From Agrobacterium genomosp. 13 str. CFBP 6927 (GTDB lineage Bacteria > Pseudomonadota > Alphaproteobacteria > Rhizobiales > Rhizobiaceae): a stretch of 64,000 nucleotides of DNA. Positions within the stretch are counted from its first letter, which is position 1. Each line of letters begins with the position of its first letter. A program made the translations under genes and the position numbers. Location of the stretch: the NCBI GenBank assembly GCA_900012615.1, contig LT009756.1, positions 2,193,452-2,257,451 on the forward strand. The letters are read 5' to 3'. This document shows positions 54,238 to 63,573 of the stretch, one piece after another. The notes under the pieces are model-generated. The model had not been told where the DNA came from. It searched no databases and saw nothing but the letters and a program-made list of their open reading frames with translations.

Positions 54238-54690
54238 ATGCACAACAAAACTGCCATTATAACCGGCCTCGTCATCGCAGCCGGCCTTTTTGCCTTTCCC
54301 GCCCTCTCGGCGGACATCGAGGTGAAGATGCTCAACAAGGGCAGCGACGGCCAGGCGATGGTGTTTGAACCGGCAAGCATCAAGGCGGCCGTCGGCGACA
54401 CCATTACCTTCGTCCCCGTCGACAAGGGCCATGATGCGGCAGCTATCAAGGAAATGATCCCCGAGGGTGCTGCTGACTTCAAGGGTAAAATGAACGAGGC
54501 CGTGAAGGTGACGGTGGAGAAGGAAGGCGCCTACGTCATCAAATGCACGCCGCATCTCGGCATGGGCATGGTCGCGCTCGTCGTTGTCGGTGATGCCGCG
54601 CCGGCCAATCTGGACGCCCTCAAGAATGGCAAACTGCCGAAAAAGGCACGCGACCGGCTGAATGCCGAGATCGCCAGGCTCGGCCTCTAA
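54238..54690 (+). CDS. Pseudoazurin (blue copper electron carrier)
   Basis: This 150-residue periplasmic protein has a 25-residue signal peptide and mature copper ligands His65, Cys103, His106 and Met111 ([10 protein letters not shown]), which correspond to His40, Cys78, His81 and Met86 of known pseudoazurins. It donates electrons to copper nitrite reductase or related oxidases. No nir genes are adjacent. ATG 54238 is preferred to the open frame at 54211. Confidence 0.93.
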   Translation: MHNKTAIITGLVIAAGLFAFPALSADIEVKMLNKGSDGQAMVFEPASIKAAVGDTITFVPVDKGHDAAAIKEMIPEGAADFKGKMNEAVKVTVEKEGAYVIKCTPHLGMGMVALVVVGDAAPANLDALKNGKLPKKARDRLNAEIARLGL

Positions 54691-54928
54691 GAGCATCCTC
54701 AACTGTCCGCGGCCGGTGATGTTCGGTTAAGCCTGCTGTGAATACCGGAACGGCTGGCGCGGACCACAGGTTGAGAAAAGTTTCGCAATCATGTTGTATC
54801 CCGGGTGAGCGGGACATATCTGCAAGGCAGTAAATGACCGCGGTTTGATGAAATGCCGGGAACGCGCGGCGAGGATGCAGCTTTTCCGGGCGGTATCCAG
54901 CCCCACGGGCAGAGGAGACTATGACGAC

Positions 54929-56086
54929 ATGATCGACCGGATCACCGCTTTGATTCAGGCAGCCTTCAGCGCCATCGGCAGGGCCGCCGGTCTCGTCGTC
55001 GCCTGGCTTTTATGGCCTTTCATGGCCGCCCATGGCTGGTATAGCGGCCGCAACTGGATCGTAAAGGGCCCAATCGCTCTGGTGCTCATTCTCCTTGCCG
55101 GCTTCTACGGATATTTTGTCTGGCAAACGCAGGTCTGGAGCAATTTCGACCCGGATTACATTTCCCGTTACAAGCTTGCCGAACGCACCGTGCCGCCCGG
55201 ACAGGAATTGCCGGCCGCGAACCCCGCTGCACCCGCCGGTGCAACCGGCGCTGCCGCAAACACCTCAGCGCCAGTGTGCCAGCGCTCGGCCATCGTCGAT
55301 GCCGCTGCCGATCTCACCGATTTCAACGTCAACCAGAACGCATGGATTTCCTCCATGCTGCTCTATCGCCTCGGCCTTTTCGGCATGGACTGGGACAGCA
55401 CGCCGTTTCTCGACAACAAGGCGTCCTTCCAGCGCGGCGTGAACCAGGCCGTGCGCCGCACCTCGGTGGAACTGGTGGATACGCTCGGCCGCGTTCGCGG
55501 AACCTCCGGCATCAACAACAATCTCCAGGAAGCGCGTGGCAACATGCAGTTCAGCGAATATTCCTGGTATTTCGGTCTTGATCCCTTTGGCCCGAAGACG
55601 CCAACGCCCAGCTATTATCGCGCCGCCATCCGCAGCTTCCAGGCCTTCAATGGCGAACTGACCGCCTGCAAGGCCGTCTTCGATACCCGCGCCGACAACC
55701 TTATCCAGTTTATCGATCGCATTGCCGGCGATATCGGTTCGACATCCGCCATTCTGCGCGAGCGGTCGGAAAACTATAATGGCGGCTGGTTCGATACCCG
55801 TGCCGATGACCGTTTCTGGTTCGCCTATGGCCAGCTCTATGGCTATTACGGCGTGCTTTCCGCCGCCGGATCGGACTTCGCGCAGGTTATCCGCGAACGC
55901 AACCTGACCAATCTGTGGAACGACACGCTGCTCCAGACCCGTGCGGCGCTGCGCATCCAGCCGGCGATCATTTCCAACGGCGAGGAAAGCGGCTGGATCA
56001 TGCCATCGCATCTCGCCACCATGGGTTTTTACGTTCTGCGGGTTCGCTCGAACCTCGTCGAACTCCGCTCGGTTCTCGACCGCTAA
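54929..56086 (+). CDS. DUF2333 membrane protein
   Basis: This 385-residue protein matches DUF2333: two hydrophobic segments near the N-terminus (residues ~5-65) then a large presumably periplasmic domain with DFNVNQNAWISSMLLYRLGLFGMDWDSTPFLDNKASFQRGVNQAVRRTSVELVD and FSEYSWYFGLDPFGPKTPTPSYYRAAIRSF. The function is unknown; one Pro/Ala/Gly linker follows the helices. An AGAGGAG site lies upstream of ATG 54929. Confidence 0.83.
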   Translation: MIDRITALIQAAFSAIGRAAGLVVAWLLWPFMAAHGWYSGRNWIVKGPIALVLILLAGFYGYFVWQTQVWSNFDPDYISRYKLAERTVPPGQELPAANPAAPAGATGAAANTSAPVCQRSAIVDAAADLTDFNVNQNAWISSMLLYRLGLFGMDWDSTPFLDNKASFQRGVNQAVRRTSVELVDTLGRVRGTSGINNNLQEARGNMQFSEYSWYFGLDPFGPKTPTPSYYRAAIRSFQAFNGELTACKAVFDTRADNLIQFIDRIAGDIGSTSAILRERSENYNGGWFDTRADDRFWFAYGQLYGYYGVLSAAGSDFAQVIRERNLTNLWNDTLLQTRAALRIQPAIISNGEESGWIMPSHLATMGFYVLRVRSNLVELRSVLDR

Positions 56087-56108
56087 CGGTGCCGGCCCTG
56101 CGGCCGGC

Positions 56109-56825
56109 TCAATCTATCAGGCGCTGGCGTATGGCCTTGGCCACCAGTTGCGTGCGGTTGACGCAATCCAGTTTGCGCATGGCGTTGTTCAGATAGGCGT
56201 TGACGGTGTGTTCCGAAATGGACAGAAGCTCGGCGATTTCCACCGACGTCTTTCCCTGCGCCGTCCAGCGCACCACCTCGAGCTCCCGCTTCGTCAGCGG
56301 TGACGGGCCTTTGAAGCCGCTTCGGCAAAGGCGGTCATAGGCTTCGAGCGCATGCAGGGCGATCATACCCAGTTCGTTGAGCGAGGCCTGCGACAGGGCA
56401 TCGCGGTCGCCGGCGAAATTCATCAGATGACGATATCCGTTCATGCCGTTGACCGGCACCATGAGACCGGAAGTGATGCCTATGCTGCTGAGCGAGGCCC
56501 CCGCCTCCGCCAGCGACTCACAGGCAAGCTCCGCATCATCGAGCGACCAATATTGCGGCATCATCGAAGAGGCGCCGCGCTTGATGACCGGGCAATCGCC
56601 AAGCGCACCGTTCTTGGTCATCGCATTCACGACCCAGACCGGCAGACTGCTTTCCACCACCGTCGGCAAGGCCTGGGCGTTGCCGAAGCCCGGCAATCTG
56701 AGAAGGGTCACATGGGAATAGCCGAAAGCCTGCATCACCGCCTGGAGCGCCACCAGCCATTGCTGCCTGTCGGCGGCAGCCGACAGATCCCGGCAAAGGC
56801 TGGCCTGGCGCTCCGTCTTCGGCAT
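56109..56825 (-). CDS. LuxR-type regulator with autoinducer-binding-like domain (solo)
   Basis: This 238-residue protein has an N-terminal domain resembling autoinducer-binding folds (residues ~20-160) and a C-terminal LuxR HTH (PLTKRELEVVRWTAQGKTSVEIAELLSISEHTVNAYLNNAMRKLDCVNRTQLVAKAI). The conserved D-P pair of AHL binders is replaced by DCPV, and no synthase gene lies nearby, so its ligand is uncertain. It is convergent with the DUF2333 gene. Confidence 0.85.
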   Translation of the reverse strand: MPKTERQASLCRDLSAAADRQQWLVALQAVMQAFGYSHVTLLRLPGFGNAQALPTVVESSLPVWVVNAMTKNGALGDCPVIKRGASSMMPQYWSLDDAELACESLAEAGASLSSIGITSGLMVPVNGMNGYRHLMNFAGDRDALSQASLNELGMIALHALEAYDRLCRSGFKGPSPLTKRELEVVRWTAQGKTSVEIAELLSISEHTVNAYLNNAMRKLDCVNRTQLVAKAIRQRLID

Positions 56826-56925
56826 TCAGGCACCGCCACCAAGGGGGGCCGGGATACGCCGAAGCATGGGACATACGGCGCGGGCAGACACGGTTTCGAC
56901 CTTCATATTCAGCGGACCACCTTCA

Positions 56926-57447
56926 TCAAATGACCTGTTTCTCAGATTTGTCCTTCGGCTTGGCCATCAGTTTTTCCAGGAAGCCGAGCATGACCGCCGA
57001 AACAACAAAAGCCAGATGGATGATGGTGAACCACATCAGCTGGCTGTCCGTATACTGGCTGGCATTGAGGAAGATCTGCAGCAGATGGATCGACGAAATC
57101 GCCACGATCGACGAGGCGACCTTGATTTTCAGACTGCCCGAGTCGAGCTTGCCCAGAAACGAAACTTCGTCATCCGCCTGATCGAAGCGGCTGACGAAAT
57201 TCTCGTAGCCGGAGATCATCACCATCACGATGAGGCTGGCGACCAGCGCCGCATCGATCAGCCCGAGCATGGCGAGGATCATGTCCGCTTCATCGTAGGT
57301 GAAGACGTTTTTCGCAACCTTCAGGAACTTGAGCGTGAAGGAGAAGGCGTAAACCGCCAGCGCCGCGACAAGCCCGAGATAAAATACAACGAGCAGCCAG
57401 CGGCTGGAGAGAATGATCCGCTCGACGAGCAGTTCAAGAGACTTCAT
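56926..57447 (-). CDS. UPF0114/YqhA family membrane protein
   Basis: This 173-residue protein has four membrane helices and the UPF0114 pattern (ERIILSSRWLLVVFYLGLVAALAVYAFSF; MVMISGYENFVSRFD; LLQIFLNASQY; FVVSAVMLGFLEKLMAK). Its function is unknown. It sits upstream of the TonB receptor, divergent across 358 nt. Confidence 0.88.
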   Translation of the reverse strand: MKSLELLVERIILSSRWLLVVFYLGLVAALAVYAFSFTLKFLKVAKNVFTYDEADMILAMLGLIDAALVASLIVMVMISGYENFVSRFDQADDEVSFLGKLDSGSLKIKVASSIVAISSIHLLQIFLNASQYTDSQLMWFTIIHLAFVVSAVMLGFLEKLMAKPKDKSEKQVI

Positions 57448-57641
57448 TTCCGTATCCGATTAATGATCTGTTTATTGTTAGGGCATTCTTTATGTCGCCA
57501 TCTAAACTGGCTGCGAATATCCTAGCAAGCGGCAATGTCGGGACTTTGGCCGCATGGCGGCGTTTTCGCCCCTATCTGCCGCTTTGGATGCGGCATGGTG
57601 AAGCGTCACATTTTTGCAACGTACTGTTATGCTTTAAAACA

Positions 57642-57656
57642 TGATGTAAAAAGTCA
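57642..57656. promoter_or_regulatory. IRO-like box 1 (TGA-N9-TCA)
   Basis: TGATGTAAAAAGTCA matches the iron-responsive operator TGA-N9-TCA recognised by RirA in rhizobia. It lies 149 nt before the receptor ATG. Confidence 0.6.
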
Positions 57657-57668
57657 TATATAATATGT

Positions 57669-57683
57669 TGACAGTTATCGTCA
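57669..57683. promoter_or_regulatory. IRO-like box 2 (TGA-N9-TCA)
   Basis: TGACAGTTATCGTCA also matches TGA-N9-TCA, 27 bases from the first box, close to 2.5 turns of DNA. Two boxes in one AT-rich promoter of a haem receptor make RirA control likely. Confidence 0.6.
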
Positions 57684-57805
57684 TGTTTTTTAGTCCTCGC
57701 TTATCGGCTTGCCCGTAACAAATCAAAACAGTTTCAGCCGCGACAGAAGGCGCGGCGCGTTTTTGCGCGCCGTGGTTTATGCGCGCGCCTATCCGGGGGT
57801 ATTTA

Positions 57806-60046
57806 ATGTCCATCTCGCGCAAGCATTCCACGCTGCTTTTGTGCACCGCCATGTCTCTTCTACCGCTTGCCGGCCCAGCATTTGCCCAGGATGCCGCTTC
57901 GCAGGCGAACGGCGCCACCACGCTCGAAAAGATCGTGGTCAAGGGCAAGCGCGTTAAAAGCGCCAATGCCGCTGCCGACACGCCGCTGGCGAGCCAGACC
58001 ACGGCCGAAGACATCCGCGAGAAGGACATCGGTAGCATCAAGGATCTCGGCAACTCGACCGAGCCGGGCGTCGATTACGTGGATTCCAAGCCCGGCCGGC
58101 CCGGCGGATTGTTCATTCGCGGCCTCGGCGGCGCACGTGTCGTAACGCTGATCGACAATATCCCCGTTCCTTTCTTCGAAAACTTCGCCCGCCAGGGTCA
58201 GGCCACCACCACCTTGAGCAATACGAATTCAAGCTTTGATTTTTCATCGCTTTCGACGGTCGACGTGGTGCGCGGCGCTGATTCCAGCCGCATCGGCTCC
58301 GGCGCTCTTGGCGGTGCGCTGGTGCTGCGCACGCTCGAGCCGGAAGACCTGATCGGCGAAGGCAAGGATTGGGGCGGCGTTGCCAAGACCACCTATGACA
58401 GCGAAGATAGAAGCGTCGGCGGCTCGCTCGCCGTCGCCAAGAAGATCGAGAACACCTCGGTCCTGTTCCAGGGGTCCTACAAGCGCGGCAACGAGACGGA
58501 CAACAAGGGCAGCGCCGACATTTACGGAACACGCCGCACTAAGCCCAACCCCGCCGACACCTATGAAAGCAACCTGATGTTCAAGATCCGTCAGGATCTG
58601 GAAGGCGGCCACCGCATCGGCCTGACGGCCGAGCGTTATTCGCTGAGAAACCGCAGCGACATGAAGACCCTGCAGGGCGTTAGCGTTTCGGGATCGACCT
58701 ACCGGATCGGTGATTACAGGGGTTATGAGGACACGGAACGCGACCGCGTATCGCTCGACTACGAATATGAGGCGCCCTCGACCGACGGCTTCATCGATGC
58801 CGCCAATCTTTCGCTTTACTGGACACGCCTCTCCAAGGAATCCGGCGCGGGCGATCGCCTGACCAACAATTCGCTCTATATTCGCGAAGACAGCATGCGC
58901 AACAGCGCTTTCGGCATCGTCGGCGGCCTTGAATCCGGTTTCGAACTCGGTGGTGTGCAACATACGGTGCGCTTCGGCGGCAACGCCATGACCACCGATT
59001 TCAGCCAGGAGCTTTTCGCCAACACGGCCGGAGTGACCTCGTCCTCGCAGTCGGACATGCCTGACGTCAGCGGCAAGAGCCTCGGCCTTTATCTCGATGA
59101 CGAAATCGCATTTGGCAACGGCTTCCGCCTCACCCCCGGCCTGCGCTTCGACTCCTACGATTACGATCCGGATGGCTCTGTATCCAGCAACAGCGGTTAC
59201 AACACCTTCGGCCTGCCGAGCGGCAATAGCGGCTCACGTTTCTCGCCGAAACTGCTTGCTACCTATGACGTCACGCCGGAACTCCAGCTCTTCGCCCAAT
59301 GGTCGATGGCCTATCGTGCGCCGACGATCAACGAATTGTACCTGAACTTCTCGAACATCAGCTCCGGTTATGCTGTGGTCGGCAACTCTGCTCTCAACCC
59401 CGAAACCAGCAATGGCTTTGAAATCGGCGCGAACTACGCATCTGGGGACCTCACGGGAAGCATGACGCTGTTCCACAACAAATACAAGAACTTCATCGAG
59501 CAATACACGACCTCGACCACCCTCTTCCCCGGCTTCGGCGGCAGGGGCAACGGCTCGCTCTTCACCTATCGTAACCGCGCCAATGTCGAAATCTCCGGTG
59601 TGGAAGCCAAGGTCCGCAAGGAACTCGCAAACGGCTTCTTCGCCCATGCCTCGCTTGCTTATGCCTATGGCAAGGATACCGACACCAACGAATTCATCCG
59701 TACGGTCGCGCCGTTCAAATCCGTCCTTGGCGTGGGTTACGCCCAGGAGACATGGGGCACGGAATTTACCGGCATCTTCTCCTCGGGAATGCGCGACGAC
59801 AAGGTGGCGACCACCTTTGACGCACCCGGTTACGGCATCTTCAACCTGACCGGATGGTGGGAGCCCGAACAGACCAAGGGTCTGCGCATTCAGGCTGGCA
59901 TCTACAACCTGTTCGACAGGCAATATTGGAATGCGGTCGGCGTTCGCGACGTCAATCCCAACACCGTCAGCAGCGTCAACCAGCCAGTCGACTTCTACAC
60001 GGAAGCAGGCCGCACCTTCAAAATCTCCCTGACCCAGAAGTTCTAA
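57806..60046 (+). CDS. TonB-dependent haem/haemoglobin receptor family
   Basis: This 746-residue outer-membrane protein has a signal peptide (residues ~1-27, LLPLAGPAFAQ), a TonB box-like stretch (TTLEKIVVKGKR), a plug domain (GGLFIRGLGGARVVTLIDNIPVPFFENF; SSRIGSGALGGALVLRT) and a 22-strand barrel ending in F (RTFKISLTQKF). It resembles haem/haemoglobin receptors of the HmuR type. No TonB, ExbBD or haem ABC genes are adjacent. ATG 57806 gives the standard signal; the frame is open from 57779. Confidence 0.88.
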   Translation: MSISRKHSTLLLCTAMSLLPLAGPAFAQDAASQANGATTLEKIVVKGKRVKSANAAADTPLASQTTAEDIREKDIGSIKDLGNSTEPGVDYVDSKPGRPGGLFIRGLGGARVVTLIDNIPVPFFENFARQGQATTTLSNTNSSFDFSSLSTVDVVRGADSSRIGSGALGGALVLRTLEPEDLIGEGKDWGGVAKTTYDSEDRSVGGSLAVAKKIENTSVLFQGSYKRGNETDNKGSADIYGTRRTKPNPADTYESNLMFKIRQDLEGGHRIGLTAERYSLRNRSDMKTLQGVSVSGSTYRIGDYRGYEDTERDRVSLDYEYEAPSTDGFIDAANLSLYWTRLSKESGAGDRLTNNSLYIREDSMRNSAFGIVGGLESGFELGGVQHTVRFGGNAMTTDFSQELFANTAGVTSSSQSDMPDVSGKSLGLYLDDEIAFGNGFRLTPGLRFDSYDYDPDGSVSSNSGYNTFGLPSGNSGSRFSPKLLATYDVTPELQLFAQWSMAYRAPTINELYLNFSNISSGYAVVGNSALNPETSNGFEIGANYASGDLTGSMTLFHNKYKNFIEQYTTSTTLFPGFGGRGNGSLFTYRNRANVEISGVEAKVRKELANGFFAHASLAYAYGKDTDTNEFIRTVAPFKSVLGVGYAQETWGTEFTGIFSSGMRDDKVATTFDAPGYGIFNLTGWWEPEQTKGLRIQAGIYNLFDRQYWNAVGVRDVNPNTVSSVNQPVDFYTEAGRTFKISLTQKF

Positions 60047-60074
60047 GACGGGTCAGAAACATCATCTCCAGTCG

Positions 60075-60100
60075 GGGCGGCCTTCGGGTCGCCCTTTTTT
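60075..60100 (+). terminator. Rho-independent terminator of TonB receptor
   Basis: GGGCGGCC (60075-60082), a UUCG tetraloop and GGTCGCCC (60087-60094) are followed by six T residues. This is a textbook intrinsic terminator. Confidence 0.9.
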
Positions 60101-60101
60101 A

Positions 60102-61016
60102 TCAGCGGCAATAGAGATAGCCGCCCTTCCGTTCCAGCACGTCGAGATGCAGGTGGTCCTGATGGGTGGCGTCACTGCCGGGGGAAAGAACGGTGCGGAA
60201 AAACAGGCAGGCGGCTGCCGTGATGGCGCGCTGGAAAGCGCCTTCGGGCGTTCCATCCTCACCGCGCGGCTTCATCACCAGCGGCTCGCCCTTGTCGAAG
60301 GCAATGGTAGAAATATCCACGGCATTGCCCTTTGCGTGCTCGGAAATCTTGCCGTTTTCAGCACTGTTGCGGTTGCGGCAAATATAGGTCGAGGCATTGG
60401 CAATCGCCGTCACCTTCTTCTCCGGCAAAGCGAGAGCCGCCGCCGGCAGCATCATCTCCCTGGTCCAGCGCGATAGTGCAAGGGCGGTTTCACAACGCAT
60501 GGTGCCCGATGGCTCGAGCTTGATGCCCGGCAGGACCACGGAAAGCTCGATCGGCGCTTCAATGCCGCAGCCCTGCTCCTCATCCCGGATCGGTTCAAGC
60601 TGCTTGAACTCCGCACCGATCTCCTTCAAGGCACCAAGGCAGGCCTGCAGCGCGGCCGGATCTTCCGGCTTCACCGGTTCGGCCTGTTTCTCCTCCGGTT
60701 TTGCCGCCTCCTCAGCCGGCTTCTGGCGCTCTCCCTCTTTGTCTTCCTTGCGCTCCCCCTCATTCTTCGCACCGTCGGAGCCCTTCCCGGCTGGCAACTC
60801 CTTGCCATCGGGTTGCTGCTCTTTCGGCATCTCCGGTTTTGGGGCGGGCTTTGGTGCTTCAGCAGGCTTTTGCGTATCCTCTTCCATCGGTTTTTCCGCC
60901 CCGGCGGGAGCTTTCCCCTCAACCGGTTTCGGTTGCGGCACCGGCACCTGCGGCGGCGGTTCGGAAGCGGAAATCAATGTGAGGCTGATCACCAAAAGAC
61001 ACAGACGATGAAGCAT
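60102..61016 (-). CDS. Extensin-like C-terminal domain protein, exported
   Basis: This 304-residue protein has a signal peptide (MLHRLCLLVISLTLISAS), then about 90 residues rich in Pro, Lys and Glu (low complexity), then an extensin-like domain (residues ~115-304). SEHAKGNAVDIS and HQDHLHLD form a HxxxxxxD...HxH pattern seen in M15-type zinc peptidases, so it may act on peptidoglycan. The low-complexity part should be a spacer across the periplasm. ATG 61016 is chosen; the frame is open to 61118. Confidence 0.85.
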   Translation of the reverse strand: MLHRLCLLVISLTLISASEPPPQVPVPQPKPVEGKAPAGAEKPMEEDTQKPAEAPKPAPKPEMPKEQQPDGKELPAGKGSDGAKNEGERKEDKEGERQKPAEEAAKPEEKQAEPVKPEDPAALQACLGALKEIGAEFKQLEPIRDEEQGCGIEAPIELSVVLPGIKLEPSGTMRCETALALSRWTREMMLPAAALALPEKKVTAIANASTYICRNRNSAENGKISEHAKGNAVDISTIAFDKGEPLVMKPRGEDGTPEGAFQRAITAAACLFFRTVLSPGSDATHQDHLHLDVLERKGGYLYCR

Positions 61017-61097
61017 TTTGCGGGGCACTCCTGACCGTTTCGGCAGGGCAGGAACGCGACGGCGCCCGGTAAGGTTCATTCCGCCGTCGGAATCCCC

Positions 61098-61126
61098 TTG
61101 CCAAGGCCAATTGTGCACGCTAACAA
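61098..61126 (+). promoter_or_regulatory. Sigma70-type promoter of trpL-trpE(G)
   Basis: TTGCCA (61098-61103) and TAACAA (61121-61126) are separated by 17 bases. The expected start falls at about 61133-61134, on the first ATG of trpL, which would make the leader leaderless, as described for Sinorhizobium trpL. Confidence 0.6.
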
Positions 61127-61133
61127 TTTTCCC

Positions 61134-61193
61134 ATGAACATCGTGTCTATGAACATTGCTAACTGGTGGTGGAGCAGCTTTACGCGGCCTTGA
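61134..61193 (+). CDS. trpL: Tryptophan leader peptide
   Basis: The ORF from ATG 61134 is MNIVSMNIANWWWSSFTRP, with three consecutive Trp codons; the internal ATG at 61149 gives 14 residues. It lies 106 nt before trpE(G) with a terminator between, the layout of rhizobial trp attenuation. In Sinorhizobium and Agrobacterium the released RNA and peptide (rnTrpL, peTrpL) are known trans-acting regulators of other genes. Confidence 0.85.
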   Translation: MNIVSMNIANWWWSSFTRP

Positions 61194-61218
61194 CCAGTCA
61201 TGTCTTCAGACAAAGTCC

Positions 61219-61248
61219 AAGCCGCCCGAATTTTCAGGCGGCTTTTTT
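61219..61248 (+). terminator. trp attenuator terminator
   Basis: AAGCCGCC (61219-61226) and GGCGGCTT (61237-61244) flank a ten-base loop, followed by a run of six T ending at 61248. It lies between trpL and trpE(G) and is the expected 3' end of the leader RNA. Confidence 0.85.
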
Positions 61249-61298
61249 GTTATTCTGCCGCCTGTCATCGGGCCTGAACAACGGGAAGTGCGAAAGAA

Positions 61299-63488
61299 AT
61301 GGTAACGATCATTCAGGATGACGGAGCGGAAACCTACGAGACGAAAGGCGGCATCAAGGTCAGCCGAAAGCGCCGGCCCGCCGATTACACCAGCGCCATC
61401 GATAACTATATCGAAAAGCTAGATTCCCATCGCGGCGCGGTTTTTTCGTCCAACTACGAATATCCGGGCCGTTACACACGCTGGGATACGGCCATCGTCG
61501 ATCCACCGCTCGGCATTTCCTGTTTCGGCCGCAAGATGTGGATCGAGGCCTATAATGGTCGCGGCGAAGTGCTGCTTTCCTTCATCACCGAAAAGCTGAA
61601 GGGCACGCCCGATCTTACCCTCGGCGCTTCCGCCACGCGCCGTCTCGATCTCACCGTCAACGAACCGGACCGCGTTTTCACCGAAGAAGAGCGTTCGAAA
61701 ATCCCGACCGTCTTCACGGCGCTGCGCGCCATCGTCGACCTCTTCTATTCGAATGCGGATTCGGCCATCGGCCTGTTCGGCGCCTTCGGTTACGATCTCG
61801 CCTTCCAGTTCGATGCGATCAAGCTGTCGCTGGCGCGCCCGGAAGACCAGCGCGACATGGTTCTGTTCCTGCCCGACGAAATCCTCGTCGTTGATCACTA
61901 TTCCGCCAAGGCCTGGATCGACCGTTACGATTTCGAAAAGGCCGGCGTGACGACGGACGGCAAATCCTCGGAGATCACACCCGACCCGTTCAAAACCACC
62001 GATACCATCCCGCCCAAGGGCGATCACCGTCCCGGCGAATATTCCGAACTGGTGGTGAAAGCCAAGGAAAGCTTCCGCCGCGGCGATCTATTCGAAGTCG
62101 TTCCCGGCCAGAAATTCATGGAGCGTTGTGAAAGCAATCCGTCGGCGATCTCCCGCCGCCTGAAGGCGATCAATCCTTCGCCCTATTCCTTCTTCATCAA
62201 TCTCGGCCATCAGGAATATCTGGTTGGCGCCTCGCCGGAAATGTTCGTACGCGTCTCCGGCCGCCGCATCGAGACCTGCCCGATTTCCGGCACCATCAAG
62301 CGCGGCGACGATCCGATTGCCGATAGCGAGCAGATCCTGAAACTGCTGAATTCGAAGAAGGACGAATCCGAACTCACCATGTGTTCGGATGTGGACCGTA
62401 ACGACAAGAGCCGCGTCTGCGAACCGGGTTCGGTAAAGGTCATCGGCCGCCGCCAGATCGAGATGTATTCGCGCCTCATCCACACGGTGGACCACATTGA
62501 AGGCCGCCTGCGCGATGACATGGACGCCTTTGACGGTTTCCTCAGCCACGCCTGGGCCGTCACTGTCACCGGTGCGCCGAAACTCTGGGCCATGCGCTTC
62601 ATCGAAGGCCATGAAAAGAGCCCGCGCGCCTGGTATGGCGGCGCAATCGGCATGGTCGGTTTCAACGGTGACATGAATACGGGGCTGACGCTGCGCACCA
62701 TCCGCATCAAGGACGGCATTGCCGAGGTGCGTGCGGGCGCGACGCTGCTCAACGATTCCAATCCGCAGGAAGAAGAAGCCGAAACCGAGCTGAAAGCCTC
62801 CGCCATGATATCAGCCATTCGCGATGCCAAAGGCACCAACGCCGCCGCCACCAAGCGTGACGCCGCCAAGGTGGGTAACGGCGTCAAGATCCTGCTGGTC
62901 GATCACGAGGACAGCTTCGTTCATACGCTGGCGAATTATTTCCGCCAGACCGGCGCAACGGTGTCGACAGTCAGAACGCCGGTTGCGGCAGAGGTCTTCG
63001 ATCGCTTCCAGCCCGATCTCGTCGTGCTCTCTCCCGGACCGGGCAGCCCAACGGATTTCGACTGCAAGGCGACGATCAAGGCGGCCCGCGCCCGCGAACT
63101 GCCGATCTTCGGCGTCTGCCTCGGCCTTCAAGCCTTGGCGGAAGCCTATGGCGGCGAGCTTCGCCAGCTTGCGGTGCCGATGCACGGCAAGCCATCGCGC
63201 ATCCGCGTGCTGGAACCGGGTCTCGTCTTCTCCGGTCTCGGCAAGGAAGTGACCGTTGGCCGTTACCACTCGATCTTCGCCGACCCCTCCACCCTTCCGC
63301 GTGATTTCATCATCACGGCGGAAAGCGAGGATGGCACGATCATGGGCATCGAACACGCCAAGGAGCCGGTGGCCGCCGTTCAGTTCCACCCGGAATCGAT
63401 TATGACGCTCGGCCAGGACGCCGGCATGCGGATGATCGAAAATGTCGTGGTGCATCTGACCCGCAAGGCGAAGACGAAGGCGGCCTGA
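61299..63488 (+). CDS. trpE(G): Anthranilate synthase, fused TrpE and TrpG
   Basis: This 729-residue protein joins the chorismate-using subunit I (residues ~1-510) to the glutamine amidotransferase subunit II (residues ~525-729). The first part shows [25 protein letters not shown] and [21 protein letters not shown] with [13 protein letters not shown]; the second shows [17 protein letters not shown], the nucleophile Cys in [16 protein letters not shown] and the His-Pro-Glu triad in [10 protein letters not shown]. This fusion is typical of rhizobia and is regulated by trpL upstream and by Trp feedback. Confidence 0.96.
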   Translation: MVTIIQDDGAETYETKGGIKVSRKRRPADYTSAIDNYIEKLDSHRGAVFSSNYEYPGRYTRWDTAIVDPPLGISCFGRKMWIEAYNGRGEVLLSFITEKLKGTPDLTLGASATRRLDLTVNEPDRVFTEEERSKIPTVFTALRAIVDLFYSNADSAIGLFGAFGYDLAFQFDAIKLSLARPEDQRDMVLFLPDEILVVDHYSAKAWIDRYDFEKAGVTTDGKSSEITPDPFKTTDTIPPKGDHRPGEYSELVVKAKESFRRGDLFEVVPGQKFMERCESNPSAISRRLKAINPSPYSFFINLGHQEYLVGASPEMFVRVSGRRIETCPISGTIKRGDDPIADSEQILKLLNSKKDESELTMCSDVDRNDKSRVCEPGSVKVIGRRQIEMYSRLIHTVDHIEGRLRDDMDAFDGFLSHAWAVTVTGAPKLWAMRFIEGHEKSPRAWYGGAIGMVGFNGDMNTGLTLRTIRIKDGIAEVRAGATLLNDSNPQEEEAETELKASAMISAIRDAKGTNAAATKRDAAKVGNGVKILLVDHEDSFVHTLANYFRQTGATVSTVRTPVAAEVFDRFQPDLVVLSPGPGSPTDFDCKATIKAARARELPIFGVCLGLQALAEAYGGELRQLAVPMHGKPSRIRVLEPGLVFSGLGKEVTVGRYHSIFADPSTLPRDFIITAESEDGTIMGIEHAKEPVAAVQFHPESIMTLGQDAGMRMIENVVVHLTRKAKTKAA

Positions 63489-63573
63489 ACATTCTGCATC
63501 GGCGGCGTTGCTTCAGCGTCGCCGATCCTCCCCTGATAAAGGCAGCCTGCGGACTTCGTGTTTTTACGGTCGC

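Larger units (their letters stand above)
57448..57805. other. Divergent gap upstream of TonB receptor
   Basis: This 358-base region holds two TGA-N9-TCA boxes (57642-57656 and 57669-57683) and an AT-rich core (57600-57690) likely to be the receptor promoter. The left part, near the UPF0114 gene, shows nothing distinctive. Confidence 0.6.
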
